Made by a program: the position numbers and the translations under genes. 64,000 nt of DNA from Lutjanus erythropterus (taxonomy: Eukaryota; Chordata; Actinopteri; Lutjaniformes; Lutjanidae): positions 40,804,015-40,868,014 of the forward strand of contig CM034594.1 of NCBI GenBank assembly GCA_020091685.1, written 5' to 3'. A model generated the notes under the pieces. It was not told the origin of the DNA. It did no database searches and was given only the letters and a program-made list of their open reading frames with translations. Position 1 is the stretch's first letter, and each line of letters starts with the position of its first letter. Positions 44,701-56,297 of the stretch are shown here, one piece after another.

Positions 44701-47700
44701 CACCACAGCTCATAGGCAGTGCCTTCACAGAGATTCACTCACCCTACATCTTTTGCATATTTTATTGTATTACAGCATTCATTTAAAGTTGATTTAATTA
44801 ACTTTTTTCATACTGATCAACAGAAACATAGACTGAAATGTCAAAGTGTTGATCCATTTGGTGTATCAGGCAGGTATAATGCAAGTAATAAAAACAGCTG
44901 GCTAATATAGGGATGTTTAGAAGAGTATTCTTAGTATTCCACTCCTGTAACATTGTTGGACTTTGATTCCATGCATTCTTTTTTCCTTGTCAAAACGTGA
45001 TGCCCACATTACCCAACATCAAACTTGACCGCCGACAGTTGGGTTGGAGCTTTGGTTGTGTTGTGCTAGTAGTAGAGCTCAGGATGTAACAACACCAAAA
45101 ACTCAAGGCATGATAATGCCACGATAAAAAGTCCATGATGCGATATTTAGCATAATATACACAATATTCAATGGAGCAGTATGTAGCAATTGCATGCGCA
45201 AAAATAAACATAGCAGTCCAAATAGTGAGTTGGAGCTATAGACTGTATATTAAATAGGTTTAAATCCTATTTAATATACTATCTATGGTTGAAGCGAATT
45301 GTTTCCCCTTGCACCCTCCTCCTCAGACCCGGGGAAGCTCAGGCAGGCTGCAGGAACTCTGCAGGAGCTCTGCAGGATGCATGCAACATTGTAAACTGAC
45401 AATAACAAGCAACAGCAAGTCCAACACTGTACGTTAATAAGCTGTTTATAACTGTCAGTTGTTTGTCAATGTAAAGTTAAGCCCGTTCTCCTGAAAACAA
45501 AAGCCCACTGCTCTGAAAATACACACTGTAGAGTTTGAGTTCAATGACTGTCTGACAGAGCCCGTTAAGAATTTTGCTCATTCTAACTGTAAACATCTAC
45601 TCCATCTAAAAGATGATTAATGATTTCTTACAACTCATAAACAGGCACTTACTCATTCAGTGAACATTCAACATTAATTTAACTCAAATTAACATGAAAA
45701 GAATAAACAAAAACAGTTGTTCCAGCCAGGAAAATTCATTTTGAAGGGGGACACCACAGCTGGAGCGTTGATGTCAGAGTAGAGTGTATTTCAACTTAAT
45801 ATATTTCCTTAATCTATAATGACCTATCATGGTCATTTTATGATTTATTTCAGTAAATATATTACAGATTTCTCCTCTAAAAAAAAGAGAAAAATGACTT
45901 GAAAAAATGTCCATTGTTAAATAAATCATCTGATGTGTAAAGCAATTTTTATTTGTATGAAATTTGTTTTTCCTTCCTTTCCTTCTGCTTTGCTTCTTTT
46001 ATGAATAAAAGTAGCCAGCCATGATATAAGCATGTGCAAAAAATGGCATAAATTGTCTTTGGCAATGAATGCTTGAATTATGTATGCACAATAGTGATAG
46101 AGGTCAGTAGAAGTCCTTTTATGACAATGAAATAATTAACCATGTGATATTGCAGTAGATGTTGCCACAGTCCACTACAGTATTTAGACTTTTTCATTTC
46201 GATATAGTTACAACCCTAAGTTGGGCTAGCCCAAAAAATGCTACAAAGTCTCTACCATGTGTCCAAAGTCAAGTCAGCATTTGAATGCTGCGTCTGATGC
46301 GGCCCCGTGATCATGGGGCTGTGACAAGTGCAAGCTCGACCCTCCCTCCACGTCCATTCATTAGGTTGACTTTTGAGACTTTGGAAGTGGGGATGGAACA
46401 GACGGTGGCTGATGTCTCCCTCCTGTCCTCGTCTCAGTAGAATCATAATTACAGTAATAGCAAAGTCTGTAAGTCAAGTCAAGTTTGAGGAAAATGTGAC
46501 TGTTGCAAGCAACATCACTTGAGGACATTCATCAGACTTATTGCACCTCCTTTTAGAAAAAAAAAGGCTTTACAAAGAACTGTTTTTTTTTTTTTAACAG
46601 TTGTACAAAACGCCTTTATACACTTTAATGTGTAAAATCAGTGAAGCTTCCTTTTGAGGTGCGTCACACTGAAAGTGTTTTATATGTATTTATTTAGACC
46701 AATTTGTGGGGAAGAAGCCAAAGTACATCCACTGTGATTCACTGTTGTAAGGAGAAAAAAAATCTTCAAGGAGGTGAAAACCATTTATAGGCTGTGTATC
46801 TTACATATTAGGAAAGTTTTGAACGCATGCCTGTTATTAAGATGTTTTGGATGTTCTGTACTCACCTATTTTTAGATCATGTGGAAATTGTACAATTACC
46901 ATGTTGGCGTTCTTCACTCATATTACGACACCGTTGGATTTAATCTTGCATTTGAAATGTTAAGTGACATCAGAAGTTAAATGAGGTTGTAAAACAATGC
47001 CATGAATAGGTTGCAGTCTAGCAAATAATGTGGCCTAGAAAGGGTAGAAAAACCAAACCTTTTTAGACCTACATACTTCAAGTCAGTTCCAAATGAGTCT
47101 GAGAATATAAATGTAAATTATATAAATTATACTAATAATAGTCATCTAAATCGTGTTGCCTACCGTAAATGTTTGACGTTATTCCTTAATCAAAGGACAA
47201 AGGCTGCATTCTGGTTTTACATCTGTACTCAACAGTCCATTGTAGAAGAGTCAGAGATTTTTCTATCAAGTAGTATCAATTAACTGTAAGACATGCCGGC
47301 CTTCAGTCATCAAGCTGTGATTGGAAAAAGTCCAAAATTTGCAGAGAAAATGATGCTGAGACACCTCCATGTCTAACTGAAGACACATGAGAAATATGGT
47401 GAATTACAGCACATGCACAAAGCAGAAGCAGCCCTGTGTTAAGAATATGTGGGGATCCATCCTTTACATTATCACAGCAATATACCAGTTTAATGACTGT
47501 AAGCTTAGAGAGAGGAAGGCACAGAGCAGCCGAATCTACAGACAAAACCTGCTGACTGGAGTCTGTCTGTGGAAAATTAAATTGATTGCTCTGATTTAGT
47601 TGGATGCAAACTAGAGCTGCAAGAATTAGAGTATAAATCAATTGAAAAAAAAAATGGTTGCCAAACATTTTGATAATCCATTAATCATTTCAGTCATTTT

Positions 47701-50700
47701 TCAAGCAAAAATATCAAACATATGCTGGTTCCTGCTTCTTAAATGTGAGCATTTGCTGCTTTTCTTTGTCATTTATGACAATAAATGAAGAGTCTTTATG
47801 TTTTGGACTGTTCAAGAAGTCACTTTGGGATCTGGATATTGTGCTGAGCATTTTTTACAATTTTTTGACATGTCTATAGACTGTGCCAGGCAGTTTAAAG
47901 TTCACAAATCTACATGACTTTCTCAAAGTAGTGTAGGAGCATAGTCCTATGGTTTGGGGATACAGTATTGCTCTGAGGGTTTAATTAGGATGGAGTGTGG
48001 AATCATTTTTCTTGGGATGTTTGCCCAAACTCAGTAACCACACAAGAAAGGTCAGAGATAAAGGCAGGATGCTTACACAATCAACTAAGCATACACAACA
48101 TAATGTGGGCAAAGTGTACGTTTTTGTGGGTAGTGTTTTAATGTGTGTTTCCCTTAAGTGGTAGTGAAATTACTACTAGTGGAATGGCATTTATCTCAAT
48201 AAAATGAGTCACTGAGCAGTTAGTTTTACCAAAGAGAAAACAACATTTTTAGCATCTTTATCCTGCTGTGTAAAAATGATGGGAGAGTTTTAGAGTCTTG
48301 TCTTTGAACTTGGAATAAACTCACCAGGTTTAACTGTATAAACACGAGTCAGTTTGAGTCACACAACATGACTGTGATGAACTGATGCAACACTAGAGAA
48401 AGTAGGGGTGCAACACTACACAACTTCAGAGTGTAGTATCTCGGTTTCAAGATCATGGTTCAGTACATTTTATGTACAGCAGGCAAAACAAAAACAGTGT
48501 TTTTCAGAGGTTTTACACCGCTTACCACGTCAGAAAATATTAGGCTCTCCAAGTACCACCATTATGGCTGATGTTAAAATACAGTAACAGGCTTTCTCTA
48601 TTCAGCTACAGACACTTCACACAGAAGACTGAACTGTCAGTTCACACACAAAAATCATTTCAGATAAGATTTCAGCGATCTAATAATTTTTATTAGTATT
48701 TTTATTATAAAATTGTAGTGGTAGTGTGTGATTATACGTTTTTAATTGTTTTATTTTATTTTTAAAATTTTAACGGATTTCTCAGTGCACCACTAGAGGG
48801 AGCTTGAGTACCACCAGCGGTACTGGTACCATAGTTTGAGAAAACACTTTCGTTATTTATGTCAGAAAATGTAAACACTCAGCAGCGGCTCATCGGCCTT
48901 AAATGACCTCCACCAAGGAGGTTATGATTTCAGTGTCACTTGTTTGTCTGTTTGTCAGCAGTTTTATGGAAAAAATACAGAATTACAGAATTTTTGTTCC
49001 GCGTGTGCTACTAGTAGACATAAATAAACCTTTCTGACACGAATTGTTTGGGTCACAGGATGCACTGAGCCAAGGAAGTTGCAAACTGAATGGAAAGTCT
49101 TGTACCAAACAGTTAGGGACAAATACATGCACTGTTGAACTGTTAATGAAAGGCCTACAAAATATGTGTTTTGTGTTTCAAAATGTAGTGTGAAAATGCT
49201 CAGGTGAATCCTGGTATGTAGTTTGTGGGGGAAACAATTTCTAGGTTGAAATTCAAAGAACTAAAGTACTACCACACAGATTGAACAAATATCTGTATAT
49301 TTACATTTTGGAACAGCATTTAAAAGTGAACCAGAATCCACCAAACGTTTCCATAGAGAGTTGTGCAGCTGTGTGTATACAACTTAGTGATGAATGGGTG
49401 AGGCCTTTTGTTCTGGGGATTCTTGGAAACTGTGATATGCATAACGGTTGAAACAAACTGTGTGTAGTAATTAACCCCCCTCCTTACCTCACCTCACCCA
49501 GACACTCTAACTAACTAACTCTAACTCTTGTGTAGTTCTAATGTACAGATGAGCTGAGTTCTGTCTTTTTCTTCTTCTGCAGGCATTAAGCCTTTCCAGT
49601 GTGACCGCTGTGGGAAAAAGTTCACACGGGCCTACTCCCTAAAGATGCATCGGCTGAAGCACGAAGGTAAACGCTGTTTCCGGTGCCAGATTTGTAGCGC
49701 CACATTCACGTCCTTCGGTGAATATAAGCACCACATGAGGGTCTCCCGACACATAATCCGCAAGCCGCGGATTTACGAGTGCAAAACGTGCGGGGCCATG
49801 TTCACCAACTCTGGCAATTTAATTGTACACCTGAGGAGTCTGAACCATGAGGCATCCGAACTAGCAAACTACTTCCAGAGCAGGTGAGGAGTCCGGGGGC
49901 GCCGACCCCCATCATTTACTCAGATCTCACCTGGATCAGAAAATAACTTCAGTTTAGATTCTAATACCTGAGGTTCATTTGATCGTTTTTCCTTTTATGA
50001 CTTTGGTTGTGTAGTGTTATTTTTGAGATGATTGCAGTTGATTTGAATGTCCAGATCAAGTGTACCTGAAGTATTTGACTGTATTTATTGGTGAGTTTTA
50101 ATTTCACTTGTTTAAAACAGTAGTTTGACATTTTGGGAAATGTGCTTATTCATTTTCTTCACAGGAGTTAGATGAGAAGATTTTTCTGTATGTAGTTTAA
50201 CCCAGCAGCTGGTTATCTTAGCTCAGCATAAAGAGTGGAAACAGGGGAAAACAGCTGACCTGGCTCTGTCCAGAGGTAACAAAATCTGGCTACCTGCACC
50301 TGGGGATGAGTATTGTTAGGATTTTATCAATACTGGTTTGGATACTGATATTTAAACACCCCCTCCAGTGAAAATCCTAATTTTAACCTTGTTAGCATGT
50401 CCTTGTGTTTTCCATGTGTTATAAGACATGTCAGGAGTGAACTAAGCAGTAAACTCAATGTCTGAGCATTTCTTGCTTTGAACCTGCAGTGAGCAAAGGG
50501 CAGTCTCAAAAGAAACAGTCAGGCTGGGAATTTGACATCACAAACCTAAAGAACCAATCTCATTCATTTAGGGGTTGGTGATACACATATCAGTAGCGAC
50601 GATGACCAGTTAGCTGGTTACTGTGATTAGCAAAAAAGGAGAAATGAGGTGCAGCTGCTTAGGGGTGGGTGTGTGTGGAGGAGCAGGGATTGTTTGCATA

Positions 50701-53700
50701 TTCATGATCCTTGAATATTAAATGAAGGCGAGGTTTTGTGTTGTTTTATATTATGTAAAACAGACAGGCGGTGGACTTAAACAATGCTGTTACTGATTTT
50801 ACTTTCCAATTTGTGATGCATAATTTGAAAAGATGTGAAACGATTTAACAGCATTTTATCTGTGGTAAGTGGGGTTAAGGACTGCGGTCGCCTCTCTAAA
50901 CTTGAAAATAACAACCATAAGCAATACAAAATTAGTTATGTGTGGTAGGCAGGACAGCTCACTCTAACTCAGGCCCAGCTACTGGCTACCGAGTAAGGTT
51001 GTCAGTAGCCACAATCAGCCTGGCGATTGCCCATGTATTCATGCATGTGTGTGTGCACACCTTCTCCTGACCTCCTGAGTCTCAGCTGGGAGACTTATCG
51101 TCTCTGGGCGATGATAAATAGTATTCACAATACACCTCACCTTCATCTCGCAAACGTAATTATTTAGACACTAAATTAAACTATGATTGCGACCACTGCC
51201 TTTTAAGAAGATGAAGCACAGCTCCCTGTTAGCTGCTGATAACTTTAGTGTGCACACGCTGTAGTCAGTCCAGGTGCTGAGTTCCACCTTTTATGCTGCG
51301 CCAACATCATGTTAATTTACATTCAGAAACTAGATTTTTGACTTTTATGAATCGATTCAGAATCTTCCACGATGCATCTAAGACTCAAATATTTCCCTCA
51401 TCCCTACCACCAACTCTGGTTTGGTGGTAGGGATAGAGCACACAATATAAACATGCAGTTATGAGATACCCATGCCTAGCTGCAGTTGTAAAGCTCCCTA
51501 ATTAACACGTTATGTGTTTGTTTAATCACTATAAAAATGGGAGTGTAATAACACCAATTCACCGTTTTACACTGGGATCAATTATGCTAAGCTATGCTAA
51601 CCAGCTGCTGGCTATAGATTTATATTTACCTGAGAGTGGGTGTAATCTTCTCATCTAACTCTTGTGAAGAAAGTGAGTATTAAGTAAACATATTTCCCAA
51701 AATGTTGAACTGTTTCTTTAACATTCTTCATAAAGAAGAGATACCTCAAGTTCATGTAAGCTGTTTACTGACAAAATTTCATGGGATTTTATCAAGTTTA
51801 GTTTTCTGAATATATCTGCCAACATTAGAACACCAGTGTACAGTGTTCAGAACACTTCATTGTTGTTTAAATCACTCATTTTATACTCTTTGGTCACGAG
51901 AGGAGCAGTAACACGTTGAAACATTTAGTAACTGCTCAAATATTTGGTCAAAGAATACCTACAAAACACAACTTAAACCATTTTGTCATCACTATTTGTT
52001 TCTATATGAATGGATTTTCTTTAACCAAACAGAGTGGGTTGTTTGTTTTTATCAGCAGCTCAGCCCACAAAGCCTCGTGAAAGTCAGAACACAGTGTCTT
52101 TATAAAGTCGAGGAGTGTTTTTATTTCCCAGACTTTTCCACTTCTTAATCAACTCAAGCCCTCACAGGTCGGCAGGACTCAAACGGGCCATTGACTCCTC
52201 AAAGGTTTTATAGTAGAAGGTCTACGCCTGAGATCATAACAGTGTGGAAAATTCTCTGGCAATCCAGTCAGCCTCTTAACTCCCATCCTCAGTCTTCACA
52301 TAAAAAGATATGTTAACTACTCTGCATTTCTTTCTAAATTGCTGATTTAGCAGAGCAGTTTGTCAGATTCAGCTGTCATCTGTGCCACAGAGGACAGTTA
52401 CACTCCGCGTTAACTATTTATTCTGGACCCTGAGCTCTAATCCACACTGTTTGATAGTGTGTACATGTTAAGCTGCAGGAGTGGGAACTCTAAATCTAGT
52501 TTACAATCAAGGTCACACTGTGCACTCACACATTTTAAAGGGCCTGTGTCGCAGGAATTGTGGAGGGAATTATCACATCAAGGTCAACTTACACAGGGAA
52601 TATATTAGTTTAAAGATAAAATTTTTCAAGACGTTTAGGCAACATTGTGTGGACTTGTGCAAATGTTTGTACAGCCATATATATTTTTCTAATTTGGCAT
52701 TATTTGAAGAACTTTTATTTACACTAGAGTTGTCACAATACTAGAATTTTAAACTTTGATCCAATAAAAAACAATACTCAATACCACTTTTGATACCACA
52801 GCGAAAAGAAAGTCAGTCCTCGGCACACAAAATAAGATATTGTTTTTCTTTTGTTTAATTTACAACCTGCACACAGAGCTGGTCTGGAAAAGTTACTGAA
52901 CACTGTTTAGTTTTGCTGCAAGCCAAATTTCAGGCAGGACAAAAAGACTGAACTGAACTGAGTTCTTGAATAAGCACTTACATTATTTATTTACTTTCTT
53001 CTTCTTACAATCAGATGTCACCCAATATTGAGAACAGTGACTAATGCATATTTTAGGGGGGTTAGATTTTTACTCTTCAATTAAGCTGGAAAATATACTT
53101 TAAAAGATCAAATTCTCAGCTGTTAAACCTCGTAATGGACCAACCTCCTAGTGATTACATTTTTTATTAAATGTAGACGTCAACTCTGTGGGATGGAAAA
53201 AAAATCTTACATTTTTAACTTTCACTGCATAGTTGTGGTGAGCAGCCATTTTATTTTTTAAAGTATCTCAGAGTTCTCTTAATTCTGATCAAAATACACA
53301 TTTTTAAACCATAATTCTTGTTTAGCTTTGATTTAGAAGGACTACAAAGTTGACATGTTATGGTTGAGACACGTCTGAGAGCAATATTATTTCATGAATT
53401 TGTTGAAAAATATAAAGTTTACCAGTGCTTGAGCAGTATTCCCACCTTTTTTAAACCAGGAAGTGAGACAGGGGTCCTTAGGGTATAGCTAACCCTTTTT
53501 ATGCCTGATGAAATCATGTTTTTGTAAAAATCTGACAGAGTTGATGGAAATCCTATATGCTATATTGACCAAGAAAGCTGAGTTCTCCTGCTGCAAAATC
53601 ATTGTTTGTTTGTTGTTCCTCTGGCAACAGTGGTGTCACAGTGATATAGTTGGTGTTAATGAACAACGACAGGTTATTTGAGTTTAGCCACAAAATCATA

Positions 53701-56297
53701 CCTACAGGCTAGGGCAGTGATACAAGGCAACCCGGGCATGCGCACAGAAGCTTACGCACAGTGCATTCTGGTACTTGTAGGCAGTAATGGAACAACTCTG
53801 TAGGGAGGTGAACACAGCTTTCTCTGTCAACACAGCAGCACTGAGAAATTTATTGCAGTAGGTGACTACATTTACAGTCAACACTGATTGGATTACATGA
53901 AAAGTACTGAATTTACCCAAATATTTGAAGATTAATTTTCTGTTGATTGACCAACTGATCAATTAGTTGGTTGAACTGTTGTCTGATAGGATGTTAGAGT
54001 CAATCGTACAGGTAACAGTTTATTGAAAATCATTGTTTTGGTCTTCCTTTATACTATATTTTATTTGTAATAAAGTCTCCTGTCAGTTCAGTTTTAGTGT
54101 GGTTTGTGTAAAATATATGTGTCCACACCCACTTGTTCTTGGTCAAAGGTCTGTCTGTCTACCAAATGCCATGGCCTTCAGTTCATAGACTTTTGAGGTG
54201 CTAAAATAACTTCCTTGGTGGAGGGAATTTCTCCTGGAAGACACAGAACATCACAATTTGATAGAATTGTGAATCTCTTACCAATACTGATTCAGCCTGT
54301 GCTCACTCCCAACTCATCACATACAGCAGTTTGGTCAGTGCCCCTGTGATTCATACGATAGCCCCTTTTACACTGGACAAAAACCCCTCTGATCTAGTGT
54401 TTTTCTTCGGTGGGAAAGATAACAATCAGCATTTACTCCTGGGTCAAATGACTCTGCAGAAGTCAAGGGTATTTATCAGTTCCAGCTCAGATCGGCTGTG
54501 ATGGAAACATGACACCAGGGTGGACACACTAATTTTCATCCCTTTTCGGCTGTGGAAATAAAGGTTGACTTGGTTTGTCTGGGTGCATCAGCCCAGCACA
54601 GCAGAATTTGCAGCTGCTTTAAGGTGTGTATTCAACTGATGACTGCTCGTTGTTAGTGGAGTGTCTGAGCAATTTTTTACCATAAATTCTTCATAATACA
54701 AGTCCTACATTAGTTAGTTATCTAAAAGCCTTTATTGTGAAGCAACAAATAAGGAACTGTTACGGTTTCATCACCAGTAACTTAATATGATGCTATTCAG
54801 CTAAAGCGAGTATGAAACAGTAAAATAAAGCAGATACCTGAAAGGACAAACAGCGACACAGGAGAGAAATTAAACCACATATGTTTTGTTAGACACTACA
54901 GGGGTACCGAGAAAACCTCTTTCTCAGTTCTTCTTCTGGGATTGGGAAAATGGCCAATCACCTATTTTTATTGGATTTAACCACTTTAAAAACCTCATTT
55001 ATGTACTAATTTTGGTGCAAAAATGGGATATGATAGCATCATTTCTACAAGTGCCCCTCTTGTGTTAGCTTTGGATGTGGTGTCAGAGTCAGTTAACATA
55101 GTAAAAAGAGTGAGTTCACATATGGAAGAGGTGGGGTGGATGGATGGGTCAAACAAACAGTACTTTAAACAAGGAGACCAAGGATTGTTTTCCATGTGAA
55201 ACCGAAATTCAACAGTGATTTCTTTTTAAGTTATGTGTGTTAGTTAGGTTACATACATGAGCCTACGTGACTAACATAGAATAGTCTTTTCCTAAACCTA
55301 ACCAAGTAGTTTTGTAGCCTAAACCAAACCAAATGTTTTTGTTGCCTAAACCTAACCAAGAGGTTTTGTAGCCTAAACTTAACCTGATATTTTTGTTGCC
55401 TAAACCTAACCAAATACCTTTGTTGCCTAAACCTAGCCAAGTAGTTTTCTATCCTAAACCAAACCAAGTAGTTATGTTGCCCAAACCAAACCAAATACAT
55501 TTGTTGCCTAAACCTAACCAAGTAGTTTTTAAATCTAAATCTAACCACATACCTTTTTTGACTGAGCCACACCAAGTAGTTTTGCATAATTTTTACCATA
55601 TTTGATGAGTTGGGAGTGAGAACGTGTTGAATGATTTGTTCTCCATATGTATTAAAGCAAAATCATTTAGGATGCAACATATAAATCTGTCTCTTTTTTG
55701 TCTCAAGACATCACTAAGCTCAGTAATCTGAAATATGTACATTTGTAAAAATTGTGAAGTAGTGAAAAATGGCTGGTATAACCTCCTTTAAATTGTCAGT
55801 TTGTTGTCATGTACAGTTTAAACACTTGTGACAGCGTAGCAGGTGAAAGGACTTTGAACTCCTCTCATTCTCTTGGTCTTTGCAGTGATTTCCTCGTGCC
55901 CGACTACCTGAGCCAGGTACAGGAGGAGGAGGAGGCGCTGGGAGTCCAGTATGAGCTAGAGGAGTCCCAACATCACCCCGTGTACCCGGGCAGCACCTCC
56001 ACCTCCACCACCGTTGCGGCCTCATCCTCCTCCTCAGTCCAGATGCCCGTCATCTCCCAGGTCTCCTCCTCCACCCAGAATTGCGAGAATTCCTCCGGCT
56101 TCCTTTCACCCGAGCCCCTGGACCCCCTGGAAGCCCCAGCCTCCCTCAAGATGGACGCCGACGAGACGGCAGTCATGACAGAGGAGACCAAGATGGACAA
56201 CAGTGAAGGAGGCAGTTCCCCAGAGGTGCTTGAAGAAGAGCAGCAGCCGCAGCAGCATGCCCAGGCCAAGGAGCTGGCTTCCATTACCATTGAGTGA
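40727..56297 (+). CDS. zbtb44: ZBTB44-like BTB zinc-finger protein, complete, five coding exons
   Basis: Coding parts: 40727-41792, 42627-42711, 44442-44593, 49583-49883 and 55886-56297, total 2016 bp (671 residues plus stop). Phases 1,2,1,2 agree at all junctions. The start MGVKTFTHSSTSHSQEM, a BTB domain (about 13-128; LCDVTIRVQDKLFLAHKVV), the nuclear-type basic run ESRRKRKS, and the region VKVERLSDEEV match human ZBTB44 as remembered. Four C2H2 fingers follow: C413-H433, C441-H461, C469-H491 and C501-H523; the last two have a five-residue gap between the histidines. A seven-Asn run (134-140) comes from an AAC repeat. The C-terminal tail is acidic and Gln/Ser-rich, ending ASITIE. Likely a nuclear, DNA-binding transcription factor that dimerises by the BTB domain (family knowledge). 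Confidence 0.95.
41793..42626 (+). other. zbtb44: zbtb44 intron 2
   Basis: An 834-bp intron with no repeat or gene that I recognise. Confidence 0.75.
42627..42711 (+). CDS. zbtb44: zbtb44 exon 3: short linker exon
   Basis: An 85-bp exon that encodes SMDEGVSEGLPSMQSTS through AEDDE, after the acceptor CTCCAG. The donor is AAG|GTATCA, phase 2. It matches the human segment SVDEGVSEGLPTLQSTSS. Confidence 0.9.
42712..44441 (+). other. zbtb44: zbtb44 intron 3
   Basis: A 1.7-kb AT-rich intron. No clear repeat element or gene is visible. Confidence 0.7.
44442..44593 (+). CDS. zbtb44: zbtb44 exon 4: zinc finger 1
   Basis: Encodes RLEGIQYPYHLYISPS through the first C2H2 finger, CPTCGVRFTRIQNLKQHM and so on. 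The acceptor is TTTCAG. The donor is CCG|GTATGT, phase 1, placed in the linker between fingers 1 and 2. Confidence 0.95.
44594..49582 (+). other. zbtb44: zbtb44 intron 4
   Basis: A 5-kb intron. It has a perfect 14-bp hairpin at 45245-45279, AT-rich repeat sequence at about 45060-46210, a partial repeat of the ATTAGTTGCAG-like sort at 47606-47885 and a CCTCCACCAAGGAGGTTATG dispersed repeat near 48908. I see nothing else. Confidence 0.6.
45245..45279. repeat. perfect 14-bp inverted repeat (hairpin)
   Basis: GTATATTAAATAGG (45245-45258), a 7-base loop TTTAAAT, then its exact inverse complement (45266-45279). The surrounding GACTGTATATTAAATA context resembles the end of a dispersed fish repeat. 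Confidence 0.8.
49583..49883 (+). CDS. zbtb44: zbtb44 exon 5: zinc fingers 2-4
   Basis: Encodes IKPFQCDRCGKKFTRAYSL through ANYFQS. The part from GKRCFRCQICSATFTSF to YECKTCGAMFTNSGN is, as far as I remember, identical to the human protein. The acceptor is TCTGCAG and the donor CAG|GTGAGG, phase 2. Confidence 0.96.
50116..51717. mobile_element. TTAA-flanked element with ~130-bp inverted ends
   Basis: TTAA at 50112-50115 and 51718-51721 bounds the element. The left arm begins AACAGTAGTTTGACATTTTG, and the inverted right arm begins AGAAACAGTTCAACATTTTG. Both continue with GGGAAAT, AGTTAGATGAGAAGATT and CAGCAGCTGGTTA, so the inverted ends are about 130 bp. The 1.3-kb interior has no coding capacity. 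The smaller copy at 28905-29265 shares the arms. Confidence 0.7.
53140..53550 (-). repeat. inverted arm of the ATTCTTGAGAATTGGG-type element
   Basis: Reading the minus strand gives the same order of phrases as 19450-19860: CTCACTTCCTGGTTTAAAAA, TGCTCTCAGACGTGTCTCAA and TAAAATGGCTGCTCACCAC. No terminal repeats are present. Confidence 0.65.
55290..55590. repeat. 27-bp minisatellite (CCTAAACCTAACCAAGTAG)
   Basis: About ten units of CCTAAACCTAACCAAGTAG plus TTTTGTAG or TTTTGTTG, 27 bp each. Because 27 is a multiple of three, both strands have an open frame with a nine-residue period. It ends about 300 bp before the last zbtb44 exon. Confidence 0.85.
55886..56297 (+). CDS. zbtb44: zbtb44 exon 6: C-terminal tail
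   Basis: Encodes DFLVPDYLSQVQEEEEALG through SSVQMPVISQ and a long acidic Ser/Gln-rich tail to ASITIE, with stop TGA at 56295-56297. The acceptor is TTGCAG. Human ZBTB44 has the same start of this segment (SDFLVPDYL, SSVQMPVISQ). Confidence 0.93.

Larger units (their letters stand above)
49884..55885 (+). other. zbtb44: zbtb44 intron 5
   Basis: A 6-kb intron. It holds a TTAA-flanked element with long inverted ends (50116-51717), an inverted arm of the ATTCTTGAGAATTGGG element (53140-53550) and a 27-bp minisatellite (55290-55590). I see nothing definite in 51720-53130 or 53950-55280 beyond a CCTTGGTGGAGG fragment near 54211. Confidence 0.6.

Noticed and set aside
55249-55599. 116-residue frame with a nine-residue repeat (YLVRFRQQK)
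   Set aside because: Produced by a 27-bp intronic minisatellite whose period is a multiple of three.
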